Shown in pieces: positions 30,245 through 41,000 of a DNA stretch of 64,000 bases; position 1 is the first letter of the stretch; each line of letters opens with the position of its first letter. The notes below the pieces were generated by a model. That model worked only from the letters and a program-made list of their open reading frames with translations. It made no database searches and was not told the origin of the DNA. Origin of the DNA: Candidatus Competibacteraceae bacterium (GTDB lineage Bacteria > Pseudomonadota > Gammaproteobacteria > Competibacterales > Competibacteraceae); assembly GCA_003989085.1 (NCBI GenBank), contig RXIV01000001.1, positions 62,001 through 126,000 on the forward strand, read 5' to 3'. Both the position numbers and the translations under genes were made by a program.

Positions 30245-32305
30245 ATGCGTGAGTCGCAAAATTATTCGGTTTTAAAAGGGGGGTCGGCCACCTATCTGAT
30301 GGTGTTGGGAGCGCTGGTCGTGTTCATCGTGTTGATGGGGATAACCTTCATCGCCTTGGAGCAGCAGGATGTGCGCAGCAAACTTTACGCTACCCGCGCC
30401 GGCGAATTACGGTTGTTATCGTATGCCATCGTGAGCCAGGCGCTCGAAGCCGCACGAGGTAAGGAATCCGCTTTCGATCAGCTTAAGAGCCGCCGTAGTC
30501 AGTTTGAAGCCGCAATGACCGATCTCAGAAACGGCAATCTCGGACTAGGGCTACCAGCCTCGCCAGAGTCGGTGCGCCCGGCTTTGGACGAATTGGAAAG
30601 CCGCTGGAAGCTGGTCAGAACCGAAATTGATGTCATTCTGGCTGGGCGTGATCCGGTCGTGTCGGTTAGCAATTACCAGCCGCTGCTGGAAAGCTCGTTA
30701 AGCCAGATCATCAGCCTGTCCAACGACATTGCCCAGAGTTTGGCTAACAACCGGTCCGATCCAAAACAAGTCTATTTCGCCACCAACCAACTGCAACTTG
30801 GTCAACGGATCGATAGTGATCTCCGGCGCCTGTTGACGGAGGGCGGGGCGAGCGCCATTGCAACCGCCGACCGCTTCAGCAGTAATGTCAAACAGTTCGG
30901 TAAAACGCTCAAGGGGATGCGGGAAGGCGGAGGAGGCGTTGATCGGGTGACCATCCCCGACAGCGCAGGCAAGCTGGCTGAGCTTGCCGATCGGTTCAAA
31001 TCACTCGAGACCGAAGCTACTGGCATCGTTGACAAGGCCCCGGAACTGGTCAAAGTCCAGAACGCTGCTCAAGGCATTGTCGACCAAGCGGACTCGCTGC
31101 AAAAATCCGCCAACCAGCTGCTGGAACGCTATATCGCAACCGCCAATGATTATCAGCTCCTCGGCCTGCCGCTTAATAACCATGTCACTTATGTGCTCGG
31201 TTTTATTACGCTGGTGTTGCTGATCCTGCTGTTTTATGTCCAGAACCGGGAGAGCCAAGGGCAACTGGTCGATGCCGAACAACGCAAGCAAGATACTGAG
31301 GAACAGAACCGTCGTAACCAGGACGCGATCCTGCGCTTGCTGGACGAATTGGGTAATCTGGCCGAAGGCGATCTGACCGTCCAGGCCAGCGTGACTGAAG
31401 ACATTACCGGCGCTATCGCCGATTCAGTCAACTACGCCATTGAAGCCTTGCGCGATCTGGTGTCGACCATCAACAGCACTTCCGGCCTGGTCGCCGCCGC
31501 CGTTCAGGAAACCAGCGCCATTGCTGACCGGCTGGCCAAGTCCAGTGAGATTCAGGCCCGTCAGATCGAAAACGCCAGCGCTACAGTGATGCAAATGGCG
31601 CAATCGATGGATGAAGTATCGACCAAGACCGCCTCGTCCGCTGAAGTCGCCGAGAAATCCGTCGGCATTGCCCACGAGGGCGGCGCTCGGGTGCGGCGCA
31701 CCATCAACGGCATGAACACCATCCGCGAGCATATTCAGGATACTTCCAAGCGTATCAAGCGACTGGGTGAATCCTCGCAGGAAATTGGCGACATCGTGGC
31801 CCTGATCAATGACATTGCCGATCAAACCAATATCCTGGCGCTGAATGCAGCGATTCAGGCCTCGGCGGCAGGTGACGCCGGGCGTGGCTTTGCGGTGGTC
31901 GCTGACGAGGTGCAACGGTTGGCTGAGCGTTCCAGCAACGCCACCAAGCGGATCGAGACCTTGGTCAAGACCATTCAGGCCGACACCAACGAAGCAGTCA
32001 TCTCGATGGAGAAAAGCACGTCCGAGGTGGTTGGCGGCGCCGGGCTGGCGGAAAAGGCTGGCGAGGCGCTGGACGAGATCGAAAAGGTGTCCGCTAAACT
32101 GGCCGAACTGATCGATGAAATCTCCAAATCAGCCGGCCAAGTGTCAGAAATGGCTTCGCGGGTATCATCAGCCATGATCTCCATCAACGAAATCACCGGT
32201 CAAACCGCTGAGAGCAGCGTGGCGACCGCCTCCGCAATCGGTAAACTGAATCAGTTGGCGCAGGAGTTGCGCCAGTCGGTCGCCGGTTTCCGGCTGCCCG
32301 GTTGA
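30245..32305 (+). CDS. pilJ: type IV pilus methyl-accepting chemotaxis protein
   Basis: A 686-residue receptor with a membrane helix near the N-terminus ([19 protein letters not shown]), a PilJ-type helical periplasmic domain (residues ~45-310), a second helix ([17 protein letters not shown]), a HAMP-like segment ([20 protein letters not shown]) and an MCP signalling domain with the hairpin tip around [39 protein letters not shown] is the conserved kinase-control part. Start ATG 30245 is chosen because the membrane helix lies ~15 residues later. It would sense surface or pilus signals and drive ChpA. Confidence 0.95.
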   Translation: MRESQNYSVLKGGSATYLMVLGALVVFIVLMGITFIALEQQDVRSKLYATRAGELRLLSYAIVSQALEAARGKESAFDQLKSRRSQFEAAMTDLRNGNLGLGLPASPESVRPALDELESRWKLVRTEIDVILAGRDPVVSVSNYQPLLESSLSQIISLSNDIAQSLANNRSDPKQVYFATNQLQLGQRIDSDLRRLLTEGGASAIATADRFSSNVKQFGKTLKGMREGGGGVDRVTIPDSAGKLAELADRFKSLETEATGIVDKAPELVKVQNAAQGIVDQADSLQKSANQLLERYIATANDYQLLGLPLNNHVTYVLGFITLVLLILLFYVQNRESQGQLVDAEQRKQDTEEQNRRNQDAILRLLDELGNLAEGDLTVQASVTEDITGAIADSVNYAIEALRDLVSTINSTSGLVAAAVQETSAIADRLAKSSEIQARQIENASATVMQMAQSMDEVSTKTASSAEVAEKSVGIAHEGGARVRRTINGMNTIREHIQDTSKRIKRLGESSQEIGDIVALINDIADQTNILALNAAIQASAAGDAGRGFAVVADEVQRLAERSSNATKRIETLVKTIQADTNEAVISMEKSTSEVVGGAGLAEKAGEALDEIEKVSAKLAELIDEISKSAGQVSEMASRVSSAMISINEITGQTAESSVATASAIGKLNQLAQELRQSVAGFRLPG

Positions 32306-32424
32306 GTATAGGGTTCATGAGGTTACGGCCCGGTCTCCGAGGCAACCGCATGCCGCGATCCCGATTGGCTGGTTTCCGAATGGCAATCGCCAGCCGGGCT
32401 AGCGGTATGCACTGAGGTAGCGTG

Positions 32425-35400
32425 ATGATTTCGCGTCGTGTCGCTGACAACCCTCTAGTCGCCATCAAGGACGATCTGCTGTTCGCTCTGCGGCGCATTC
32501 AGATCGACTTAGACGCCTACCGTGAGCATCCTGCTGACCCTACGCCGCTGGAAACCTTGATCGACGCTATCGATCAGATTCGCAGTCCACTGGCGATTCT
32601 CGATCATCAGCAAGCGGTTGTTTTGTTGGACAGCATGCGTCAGACCGCCGTGGAGCTGGTTAGTGGCGGGCTTCAGACCATGGATACCGCAGTGCTGCGA
32701 CAGGCTGCTGACCAGTTGACGGGGTATCTGGACGCGTGTTTGTCTGCGGATAATCGGCGTCCAGACGCTGAGTTGTCCAAAGTCGTTGATGCCTTGCGGC
32801 GGTCGCGACGGCAGAGCAGCTTGGCAGACTCTGGCGATGGCATCAACACAGCCGCCGGTGGATCACCGGTGGTGGAGCCCACCACAGGGCCGCAAGCCAT
32901 GATCGATGTCTTAAAACGGATCCAGAAAACCATTGCTAACCATTTAGAAGCGGCGGCGGATCAACCCCGCTCTTGGGCCGTATTGCGGGGCGACTTGTGG
33001 ACCCTGCGCGAGATGCTGGATGCGCGGGGTTGGTCGCGCCCGGCGTTAGTCATCGCCCGGCTGGATCGGATTGTAGAGACTTTAGCCGGCGGTGCGGCTG
33101 AACACTACGGATCATTGGTCAGCGGAGTCTGTGCCGAGATTATGGCCCAGCTGAACTACGGTCTGGAACCGTCCGACGGTGGCGGAACCCTGTGGTCGTC
33201 GGTGTTGCGTCGGGCTGAAGATCATTTAACCGAACTGGACACCTTGTTGGGTTTGCCGGATCTGGCGGAATCTGCCGCCACGGCTCCCCCGCCGCCCATC
33301 GCGCCCGCCGTCAAACCCAGTCTGCCTGAAACCCATCTTCCTGAATGTCCGGAACTTGCCGCGCCGGCGCCGCAAGCGGACTGGATGGTTTCCAGTCTGT
33401 CTCTTGACGCAATTGACTGGCCGATGTTAGCCGGTAATGCATCGCCACGGGAAAGTGTCGCGCTGCCCATAGCCGGTCCGGAATCCTCTCCTGATGCGCC
33501 CCTGCCAGAGCTAATTCCGGAGCTGACCTCGCTCGAAGCCAACGCCGAGTCCGCTATGAGCCAGCTGATCCGGTTGATTGGGTTGGCTGACGCCGATCCG
33601 GAATTTGCGGAGGTCTTTATCGAGGAAGCACAAGGCGAACTGGCGACCATTCGAGAACATCTGGCTCGCTGGCGGCAGGATCCAACTAATCAGCAGGCGT
33701 TGACCACTTTGCGCAGGGCCTTCCACACCCTTAAGGGCAGTGGCCGCATGGTTGGCGCCACGGTGATCGGTGATTTTGCCTGGGAATTTGAAAGTCTGCT
33801 CAACCAGGTTCTGGAGGGGAGTTTGAAGGCCCGGCCAGAAATTGCTGACGCCATAGCGGCGGCGGTCACCGCTTTGGCGCCGCTGGTGGGGGAGACGCCG
33901 TTGCGAGGCGGTGAGCTGGAAGCGTTGCCAACCTTGGTCGCGCTGGCGCGGACGCTGCCAAAGACTGGCCCGACGCCGGAGCCGGAGCCGGTTAAGTCGC
34001 TGCGTCCGACGTTGGCGATCTCACCGGACATGGATCCCGAGTTTGTGGAAGTCTTTATTGAGGAAGCGCAAGGCGAACTAGCTGCGATTCGGGATCAGCA
34101 GGCGATCTGGCGGGAACATCCGGCGGACCGGCAGGCAATCAGCGTTATTCGTCGGGCATTTCACACCCTCAAGGGCAGTGGTCGGGTGGTTGGCGCGACC
34201 GTGATCGGTGATTTTGCCTGGTGCTTTGAAAACCTGCTAAACCATGTGCTGAATGGGACCCTGGCAATTTCGCCCGACCTCATTGACTTGATTGGCGAGA
34301 CTACAACAGCCTTGGAGCCGCTGCTTGGCGCAGCGCCGGCCACGGTTGACGCCATGACCATTTTGGCGCGACTGACTGCCCGAGTTGACGAACTGCTACA
34401 AGGGGCAGAGCCGGTTGAGCCAATAACCCAGATTGAAGTAATCTCGTCGGTTGAGCCGGTGGCCCAGGCTGAGGCGATCTCGCCGACCGAGCCAGTGGCC
34501 CAGGCTGAAGCGATCTCGCCGACTGAGCCGGTGGTTGTCGCGGCGCCGCTGGAGCCAATGGCGGCGGCTGAACTGGCGGTAGATCCAGAAATGGCCCAGG
34601 TTTTCCAGTACGAAGCCGCCGAAATTCTCGACGCCAGCGACGTTATCCTGCAACAACTGCGGGCCGGAACCGAGGCGGAATCTACCGCTTTGCTGAACGA
34701 TTTGCGCCGGGGGATGCACACGCTCAAAGGCAGTTCTCGGATGACCGGGATCATGACGGTCGGCGATCTGGCTCATGCGGCTGAATCAGTGCTGGATGCC
34801 CTCGGTAAAACCGCTTGTCAGGCAACGGCGGTGGTGCTGGATACTCTGCAAAATACCCTGGATCGCCTGAACCGGATGCTGGCGGAGGCAACCAGCGGGG
34901 TACTTCCGCCCGCTGCGACTGACCTGATCGGCGAGCTGCATCACTTGGCTGATGCCGTCCTCAAAGGAGAGCCAGGCGTCGAGTTGCCGGCTGCGGCATC
35001 TGTGGCATCGTCCGGCGCCGGCGAGTCGGCGACTTTGATTGCGGAACCCCAGTCGCTGCAGGCCATGACCGAGCTGGATCAGGAGCTGGCCCAGGTCTTC
35101 CAGAGCGAAGCTGCCGAAATTCTTGATTCCAGCGATGTGATCGTGCAGCGGTTGCGCGTCGAACCCGACAACATTGAACTGCTCAACGACCTGCGCCGGG
35201 AGATGCACACGCTCAAGGGCAGTTCGCGCATGGCGGGCTTCATGACGGTCGGCGATCTGGCTCATGCGGCTGAATCGGTTCTGGATGCGCTGGGCAAGGG
35301 AACCTTGAAGGCATCGCCTCTGGTTCTGGATCCGGTCCAGCGGGCGTTGGATCGATTGCATCAGCTTCTGGCGGCGGTGCGCGACGGCGCGCCGCTGCCA

Positions 35401-37428
35401 ACGCAGCAGGATCTTGTTGACGAGTTGCACAGGGTGCTGGAAGGGGAGCCTGCTGAGCAGACTCAACGCCCAACCGAGACGCCAGCGGCGGCTGCGCCAA
35501 CCGCAGTCGGACCAACGCCTGCTACTGCACCCGTCGTGCGTCCGGCAGAAAAACCGGCAGTAGCAGCGCCCGCGTCAGCCGACACCATCCGGGTCAGCGC
35601 CGCGTTGCTGAATACTTTGGTCAACCAGATGGGAGAAAGCAGCATCTTCCGCGCCCGGATTGGCCAGGGCGTTAGCGCGATGAGTGAAAACCTCAATGAC
35701 ATGGAGCAGACCATTGCCCGGTTACGCCGGTATGTCAATCATCTCGCCACCCAGGCCGAAGCTCGTATCCAGTCGCGGCAGGATCAGAGTCCCAAAGCCC
35801 ACCAGATGGAATTTGATCCGCTCGAACTGGATCGCTTCACCGAATTGCAGCAACTCAGCCGGTCGCTGATGGAAATTGCCGAAGATCTGGGCAGTGTCGG
35901 TAATACCCTGGGTGAACATACCCGCGAGATCACGACGCTGCTCGACCAGCAAGGCAAGGTCAACAAGGAAATTCAGCAGGGTTTGATGCGGACCGGTATG
36001 GTTCGCTTCGGCGCCATTATTCCGCGTTTGCGGCGAGTGGTTCGGCAGGCGGCTCAGGACTTGGGCAAACGCGCCGAATTGCTGGTTGCGGGTGAGGAAT
36101 CGGAAGTGGACCGCACCGTGCTGGAAAACATGGTGGCGCCGCTGGAGCATATGCTGCGCAACTCACTGGCGCACGGTATTGAATTGCCCGAGCAGCGTCG
36201 GGTAGCCGGTAAACCGGATATCGGCACCATTACTCTGAGCCTGCGGCGCGAGGGGGCGGAGCTAGTGCTGGAGTTGGGTGACGATGGTGCCGGCCTGAAT
36301 TTCAACGTGATCCGGCTTAAAGGCGAAGAAAAGGGTCTGTTGCTGCCCGGTCAACCGGCGACCCAAGACGAATTGACCGCTTTGCTGCTGCGTCCTGGAT
36401 TCTCCACCGCCAGCACCGTCACCCAGGTGTCGGGCCGTGGCGTCGGCATGGATGTGGTGAATGAAGCGATCCGGGCCATGCGTGGCGCGTTGCTGATCCA
36501 GACCGAGCCTGGTCAGGGTACACGCTTCATTGTCCGTCTGCCGTTCTCGCTGGCGGTTACTCAAGCCCTGTTAGTGCAGGCCGGCGACGGGGTCTTTGCC
36601 ATCCCCTTATTAAGCATTGAACTGGTTACCCGGATCAACGAGGCTGAATTTCGTTCCTATCTATCTGGCGAGCAGATTCAACACCAGTACAGTGGCCGAA
36701 ACTATCCGGTGCATAACCTGGGCATCCTGGTGGGTAGTGAACAGGTGCTGCCCTTTGATGAAGTCAAGGATCGCCGGCCGCCGATCCTGTTGTTCCGCAG
36801 TGCGGAAGCCAGCGCTGCACTTCAGGTTGAAGCGGTGCGAGGCAACCAGGAAATCATCGTCAAGCCGGTTGGCCCGCAGTTCAACGGCGTTCCCGGCATC
36901 TCCGGGGCGACCGTGCTGGGTGATGGCCGTGTGGTAGTGGTGCTGGAGCTGGCGGCGTTGGTGCGCAACATCGGTTCCCAGCGGCAGAAGCAGTCAGAAA
37001 GTCGGGCGTTGCGGGCGGCGCGACAGGAAGCCCGGCAGGAGAAACTGAATATTATGGTGATTGATGACTCGATCACCATGCGGAAAGTCACGTCGCGGGT
37101 GCTGGAGCGCCATAACATCCAGGTCACGACCGCCAAGGACGGTTTGGAGGCCGTGGCGATGTTGCAAACTCAAGTACCTGATCTGGCGATCCTTGACATT
37201 GAAATGCCGCGCATGGATGGCTTCGAAGTGGTAGCCCATGTTCGCAATCAGGCTAACCTGCGTCACCTGCCGATCATCATGGTGACCTCGCGCGGTGGAG
37301 ATAAACATCGCGATCGGGCCATGAAACTGGGCGTCAATGATTACCTGACCAAACCCTATCAGGAGGAGCAGCTGATGTTGTCGATCCGCAAGATTTTGGG
37401 TGAACGGGCATTGGAGCTGATTAGCTGA
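32425..37428 (+). CDS. chpA: hybrid chemosensory histidine kinase of the type IV pilus system (ChpA/PilL-like)
   Basis: A 1667-residue CheA-type kinase. The N-terminal ~390 residues resemble degenerate Hpt-like bundles without a clear His. Four Hpt domains follow with phosphorylatable His at 434, 580, 765 and 928 (AFHTLKGSGR twice, MHTLKGSSRM twice). Then come an H-kinase dimerisation part, the HATPase with the N-box His at ~1242 (LEHMLRNSLAHGIE) and GVGMDVV, a CheW-like domain (~1370-1500), and a C-terminal receiver with D1591 (LAILDIEMPRMDG) and K in YLTKPYQ. P. aeruginosa ChpA has more Xpt domains, so this is a shorter version. Start ATG 32425 has GAGGT 6 bases upstream. Autokinase activity and pilus or cAMP control are known for the family; here they are inferred. 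Confidence 0.95.
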   Translation: MISRRVADNPLVAIKDDLLFALRRIQIDLDAYREHPADPTPLETLIDAIDQIRSPLAILDHQQAVVLLDSMRQTAVELVSGGLQTMDTAVLRQAADQLTGYLDACLSADNRRPDAELSKVVDALRRSRRQSSLADSGDGINTAAGGSPVVEPTTGPQAMIDVLKRIQKTIANHLEAAADQPRSWAVLRGDLWTLREMLDARGWSRPALVIARLDRIVETLAGGAAEHYGSLVSGVCAEIMAQLNYGLEPSDGGGTLWSSVLRRAEDHLTELDTLLGLPDLAESAATAPPPPIAPAVKPSLPETHLPECPELAAPAPQADWMVSSLSLDAIDWPMLAGNASPRESVALPIAGPESSPDAPLPELIPELTSLEANAESAMSQLIRLIGLADADPEFAEVFIEEAQGELATIREHLARWRQDPTNQQALTTLRRAFHTLKGSGRMVGATVIGDFAWEFESLLNQVLEGSLKARPEIADAIAAAVTALAPLVGETPLRGGELEALPTLVALARTLPKTGPTPEPEPVKSLRPTLAISPDMDPEFVEVFIEEAQGELAAIRDQQAIWREHPADRQAISVIRRAFHTLKGSGRVVGATVIGDFAWCFENLLNHVLNGTLAISPDLIDLIGETTTALEPLLGAAPATVDAMTILARLTARVDELLQGAEPVEPITQIEVISSVEPVAQAEAISPTEPVAQAEAISPTEPVVVAAPLEPMAAAELAVDPEMAQVFQYEAAEILDASDVILQQLRAGTEAESTALLNDLRRGMHTLKGSSRMTGIMTVGDLAHAAESVLDALGKTACQATAVVLDTLQNTLDRLNRMLAEATSGVLPPAATDLIGELHHLADAVLKGEPGVELPAAASVASSGAGESATLIAEPQSLQAMTELDQELAQVFQSEAAEILDSSDVIVQRLRVEPDNIELLNDLRREMHTLKGSSRMAGFMTVGDLAHAAESVLDALGKGTLKASPLVLDPVQRALDRLHQLLAAVRDGAPLPTQQDLVDELHRVLEGEPAEQTQRPTETPAAAAPTAVGPTPATAPVVRPAEKPAVAAPASADTIRVSAALLNTLVNQMGESSIFRARIGQGVSAMSENLNDMEQTIARLRRYVNHLATQAEARIQSRQDQSPKAHQMEFDPLELDRFTELQQLSRSLMEIAEDLGSVGNTLGEHTREITTLLDQQGKVNKEIQQGLMRTGMVRFGAIIPRLRRVVRQAAQDLGKRAELLVAGEESEVDRTVLENMVAPLEHMLRNSLAHGIELPEQRRVAGKPDIGTITLSLRREGAELVLELGDDGAGLNFNVIRLKGEEKGLLLPGQPATQDELTALLLRPGFSTASTVTQVSGRGVGMDVVNEAIRAMRGALLIQTEPGQGTRFIVRLPFSLAVTQALLVQAGDGVFAIPLLSIELVTRINEAEFRSYLSGEQIQHQYSGRNYPVHNLGILVGSEQVLPFDEVKDRRPPILLFRSAEASAALQVEAVRGNQEIIVKPVGPQFNGVPGISGATVLGDGRVVVVLELAALVRNIGSQRQKQSESRALRAARQEARQEKLNIMVIDDSITMRKVTSRVLERHNIQVTTAKDGLEAVAMLQTQVPDLAILDIEMPRMDGFEVVAHVRNQANLRHLPIIMVTSRGGDKHRDRAMKLGVNDYLTKPYQEEQLMLSIRKILGERALELIS
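34417..34524 (+). repeat. three 36-bp tandem units inside chpA
   Basis: Three successive 12-codon units, the last two nearly identical (EPVAQAEAISPT twice), the first diverged (EPITQIEVISSV). They encode the flexible linker between Hpt domains 2 and 3. The length is a multiple of 3, so copy-number change would keep the frame. Confidence 0.85.
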
Positions 37429-37490
37429 GCGTTAATCAAAGATGCTGCCCACGGAAGGAGAAAGAAGAAAAGCAAACTCCCATAATTTTT

Positions 37491-37550
37491 TATTCCATGC
37501 TTTCCGTGGATCGAAAGCGACTGACCACTGACACTGACACTGACCACTGA
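37491..37550 (+). repeat. compound repeat abutting the chpC start
   Basis: A TTCCATGCTTTCCGTGG piece (relative of the carA-carB repeat) is followed by CTGACCACTGACACTGACAC-type tandem units of CACTGA/ACACTG, which run into the ATG at 37550. No Shine-Dalgarno is left in front of chpC. Confidence 0.6.
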
Positions 37551-38023
37551 TGGAAGCCTCCGCCAATCTCCGCTGCCTGTTAATCACGGTGCAGGGTGGG
37601 CAACTAATTCTGCCCAATAGCCTTGTCGTCGAAGTCCTGCCTTACGCGACGCCCCTGCGGATCGAAGGCGCTCCGCATTGGGTAGTTGGCGCTATGCTCT
37701 GGCGCAATTTGACCACACCGCTGATCAGTCTGGGGCGCCTGATCTTTCGTGTCGGGTCGGATGCTGATCTGAATTCCCGCATCATTATCGCCCATACTTT
37801 GGGGACCGATTCCAAGCTACCCCATTTTGGCATTCTCGGCACCGCCGCGCCGCGCCCGCTCAATCTGCAACGCCATGAAATCGCGCTGGATACGGAAGCG
37901 CCCAAATCCGAATTGAGCCGTCCGGGCGTTCTGCTCTGGGCACGCTACCAGGAGCAGCCCGTCGTCATCCCCGACTTGGAAACCATCGAGGCGGTGTTGC
38001 AGCCGCTGGTTCGCCGGGCCTGA
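37550..38023 (+). CDS. chpC: second CheW-like protein of the pilus chemosensory operon (ChpC-like)
   Basis: A 157-residue CheW-domain protein: LLITVQGGQLILPNSLVVEVLPYATPLRI (first strand and binding region LILPNSLVVEVLP), WVVGAMLWRNLTTPLISL. Its position after chpA fits ChpC, which in P. aeruginosa links chpA to the WspA-like signal input. Sequence similarity to CheW is weak in the second half. chpB and pilK are absent from the cluster. It starts directly after a repeat and lacks a Shine-Dalgarno. Confidence 0.75.
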   Translation: MEASANLRCLLITVQGGQLILPNSLVVEVLPYATPLRIEGAPHWVVGAMLWRNLTTPLISLGRLIFRVGSDADLNSRIIIAHTLGTDSKLPHFGILGTAAPRPLNLQRHEIALDTEAPKSELSRPGVLLWARYQEQPVVIPDLETIEAVLQPLVRRA

Positions 38024-38052
38024 GTCTTGCGGGGCGTTCGATCCACCTCATC

Positions 38053-41000
38053 ATGCGCCTGAGCAAGGTCAAGCTGGCGGGTTTTAAATCCTTCGTTGAT
38101 CCCACAGTATTACAGTTGCCTAGTAACCTGGTCTGCATCGTCGGCCCCAATGGTTGCGGCAAGTCCAATATCATTGATGCGGTGCGCTGGGTGATGGGCG
38201 AAAGCTCGGCCCGCAGTCTGCGCGGCGAGTCAATGACCGATGTGATCTTCAACGGCGCAGCGAACCGCAAACCGGTTGGGCAAGCCTCCATCGAGCTGGT
38301 GTTCGACAACAGCGCTGGCCGATTGGGTGGCCCTTGGGCCAGTTACGCGGAGATCGCCATCAAGCGGCTGGTGGGGCGCGACGGTCAGTCCGGTTACTTT
38401 CTGAATGGAACCCGCTGTCGTCGCCGCGACATCGCCGACCTTTTTCTCGGCACCGGATTAGGGCCGCGCAGCTACGCGATCATTGAACAGGGCATGATTT
38501 CGCGGATCATCGAGGCGCGGCCCGAGGATTTACGGGTCTTTCTGGAAGAGGCCGCCGGCATTTCCAAGTACAAGGAGCGTCGTCGCGAGACTGAAACCCG
38601 GATTCGCCATACCCGCGAAAATTTGGAGCGCCTGGACGATGTGCGCGGCGAATTGGCCCGGCAACTCCAGCATCTGCAACGTCAGGCCCGCGCCGCCGAG
38701 CAGTACCGCGACTACCGTGCGGAAGAACGCCGGTTGCGGGCGGAACTTCTTACCCTGCGCTGGCGTGATTTGCAAACCGACCTGCTGTCCCGTGAGCAGA
38801 CCTTGCGGCAGCAGGATACTGCGCTGGATGCAACCCTGGCTGAACAACGCCGGTTGGAAGCCCGACTTGAAGCAGGACGGGCGCAGCGGTTGGAACTTAA
38901 CGAGGCGTTCAACACTGCCCAAGGCCGCTATTACCAAGCCGGCGCGGCGATCAGCCGGCTCGAACAGTATTTGCAGCACCAGCGCGAGTTGCGGCGGCGG
39001 CGTGAAGACGAGCAGCGACAGATAGCGGCGGCGCTGGAGCAAGTGGAGGCGCAATCCGCTTTGGATCGGGAACAGCGTGATAAATTCTTGGCAGCGCTGA
39101 CCGCTGCTGAGCCGGCGATGGCTCAGCGGCTGACCGACGAGGCGGATACCTGTGCGGCGCTGACCGCCGCCGAAACTGCTCTGCGTGACGGGCAGGCGGA
39201 TTGGGAAAATTTCAGCCGGCGCAACAGTGCAGCCCAGAGTCAGACTGATGTGGAGCGTACTCGCATTGACCATCTGGATCGACAACTGCTGCAAACTGAG
39301 CGGCGATTGGAACGATTGCGTTTTGAGCAGGAGCAGTTGACAGGCGCTGATCTGGAACGGGAATTAGCCGAATTGCGTGAAGCGGAGCAAAGCATCGCTG
39401 AGGATTTGCAGCGCGATCAGGCGCAACTGGCGCAGATCGAAGCGGCGCTAAGCACAACGCGAGAAGCCAGGCAACATACAGATCAACAGCTTCAGGCGAC
39501 CCGAGAACGGTTGCAAACCGGACGCGGGCGGCTGGCTTCGTTACATACCTTGCAGGAGGCGGCGCTGGGTCGGAGCGCCGGCGAGTTGACCGAATGGTTG
39601 CGGGTTCAGGGTTTGACGGATGCCCCACGCTTGGCTGAGCAATTGGCGGTTGGTCCCGGCTGGGAGGCGGCAGTGGAAACGGTGCTGGCCGGTTGGCTAG
39701 ATGCGGTGTGCGTCGCTGATCTCGACTCGCCCGCTTGCGCCGCTGAACCTTGCTTTGGCCGGTTGACTTTGTTTGAACCTCCGGCGTCAGATGCGGTTAA
39801 TCCGATAGCGTTCGGAGCGTTGGCAGCGCAAGTCCAGACGCCGTGGCCGTTGGCCGGGTTACTGGCTGGTGTGCATACCGCAGCCGATCTGAACGAGGTG
39901 CTGGCTCGCCGCGCTGACTTGCCGGAAGGTGGAACCTTGGTGACCCCGGATGGCGTGTGGTGTGGGCGGCACTGGTTGCGGATCGGGCGGGGGGGTGATG
40001 ACGGGGTGCTGGCCCGCGAACGGGAAATCCGCGAACTCGACGCGGTGCTGGCCGAAGATGCGGCAGCGCTGGATCGGCTCGCCAGGCAGCTTGAGCAGCT
40101 TTGCACCCAGCAACAGGAACTGGATCAGCAACGCCGTGACCGGCAACAGGCGGTCAATCAGGGCCACCGGGATCATGCCCGTGCTCAGAGCGTGGTGCAG
40201 ACCACCCAGGCTCGTTGGGAACAGGCGTGCGCCCGCAGCAAGGCGCTGGCTGAAGAACAGATGGATCTGGATGAGCAGGCGGATCAGGATCGGGAGCAGG
40301 CGCAATTGGCCCGGTTGCGGCTGGAAGATGAGTTATTGACCCTGAACAGCCTGCAAACCGAACAGGCGGAACTCAGCACCCAGCGGGAGTGCTTGCAGGA
40401 CGAGTTCCGTCAATGTCGGGTACGGGCGGAAGCGGCCAGGCAGGCGGTGACCCAGCAGGCGGCGGCGCTGGAGGCGTTGCAGGTGCGGATCGCCGCTACC
40501 GACCAAGCGTTGGATCGGCTGGAGGCGCAACGTCAGCAGTTGCAGGCGCGGTGTGAAGGTCTGGATGCTGATCACGCCGCTGATGCCGATGCGCCTCTGA
40601 CGGTTGCTGAGGAGGAGTTGGCTGATGCGCTGGAAACCCGACTGATGGCCGAAGCGGAATTGCGGGATGCGCGCCAGCAGCTTGAAAGTCAGGACGCGGA
40701 ACTGGAAGCTGGCGAGCAGGCCCGTAGCCATTGTGAACGGCAGGTGGAGCTTCAGCGCCGGCAAATCGAGGAGCAGCGTTTGGCCTTCGGCGAGTCACGG
40801 GTGCGCCAGCAGAACCTGATCGACCAGTTGCATGAGCTCGACGCCGACCCGGACACTGTGTTGCCCACCTTGCCGGAGACCGCAGTCGAAGCCGACTGGC
40901 TGACGCAGTTGGAGCAGGTCGAGCGGCGTATTCAACGGTTAGGGGCCATCAATCTGGCGGCCATCGAAGAATTCGCGGCGGTGTCAGAACGTGGGCAGTA

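Noticed and set aside
37429-37552. CRISPR-like array
   Set aside because: The repeats are short, contiguous and lack unique spacers.
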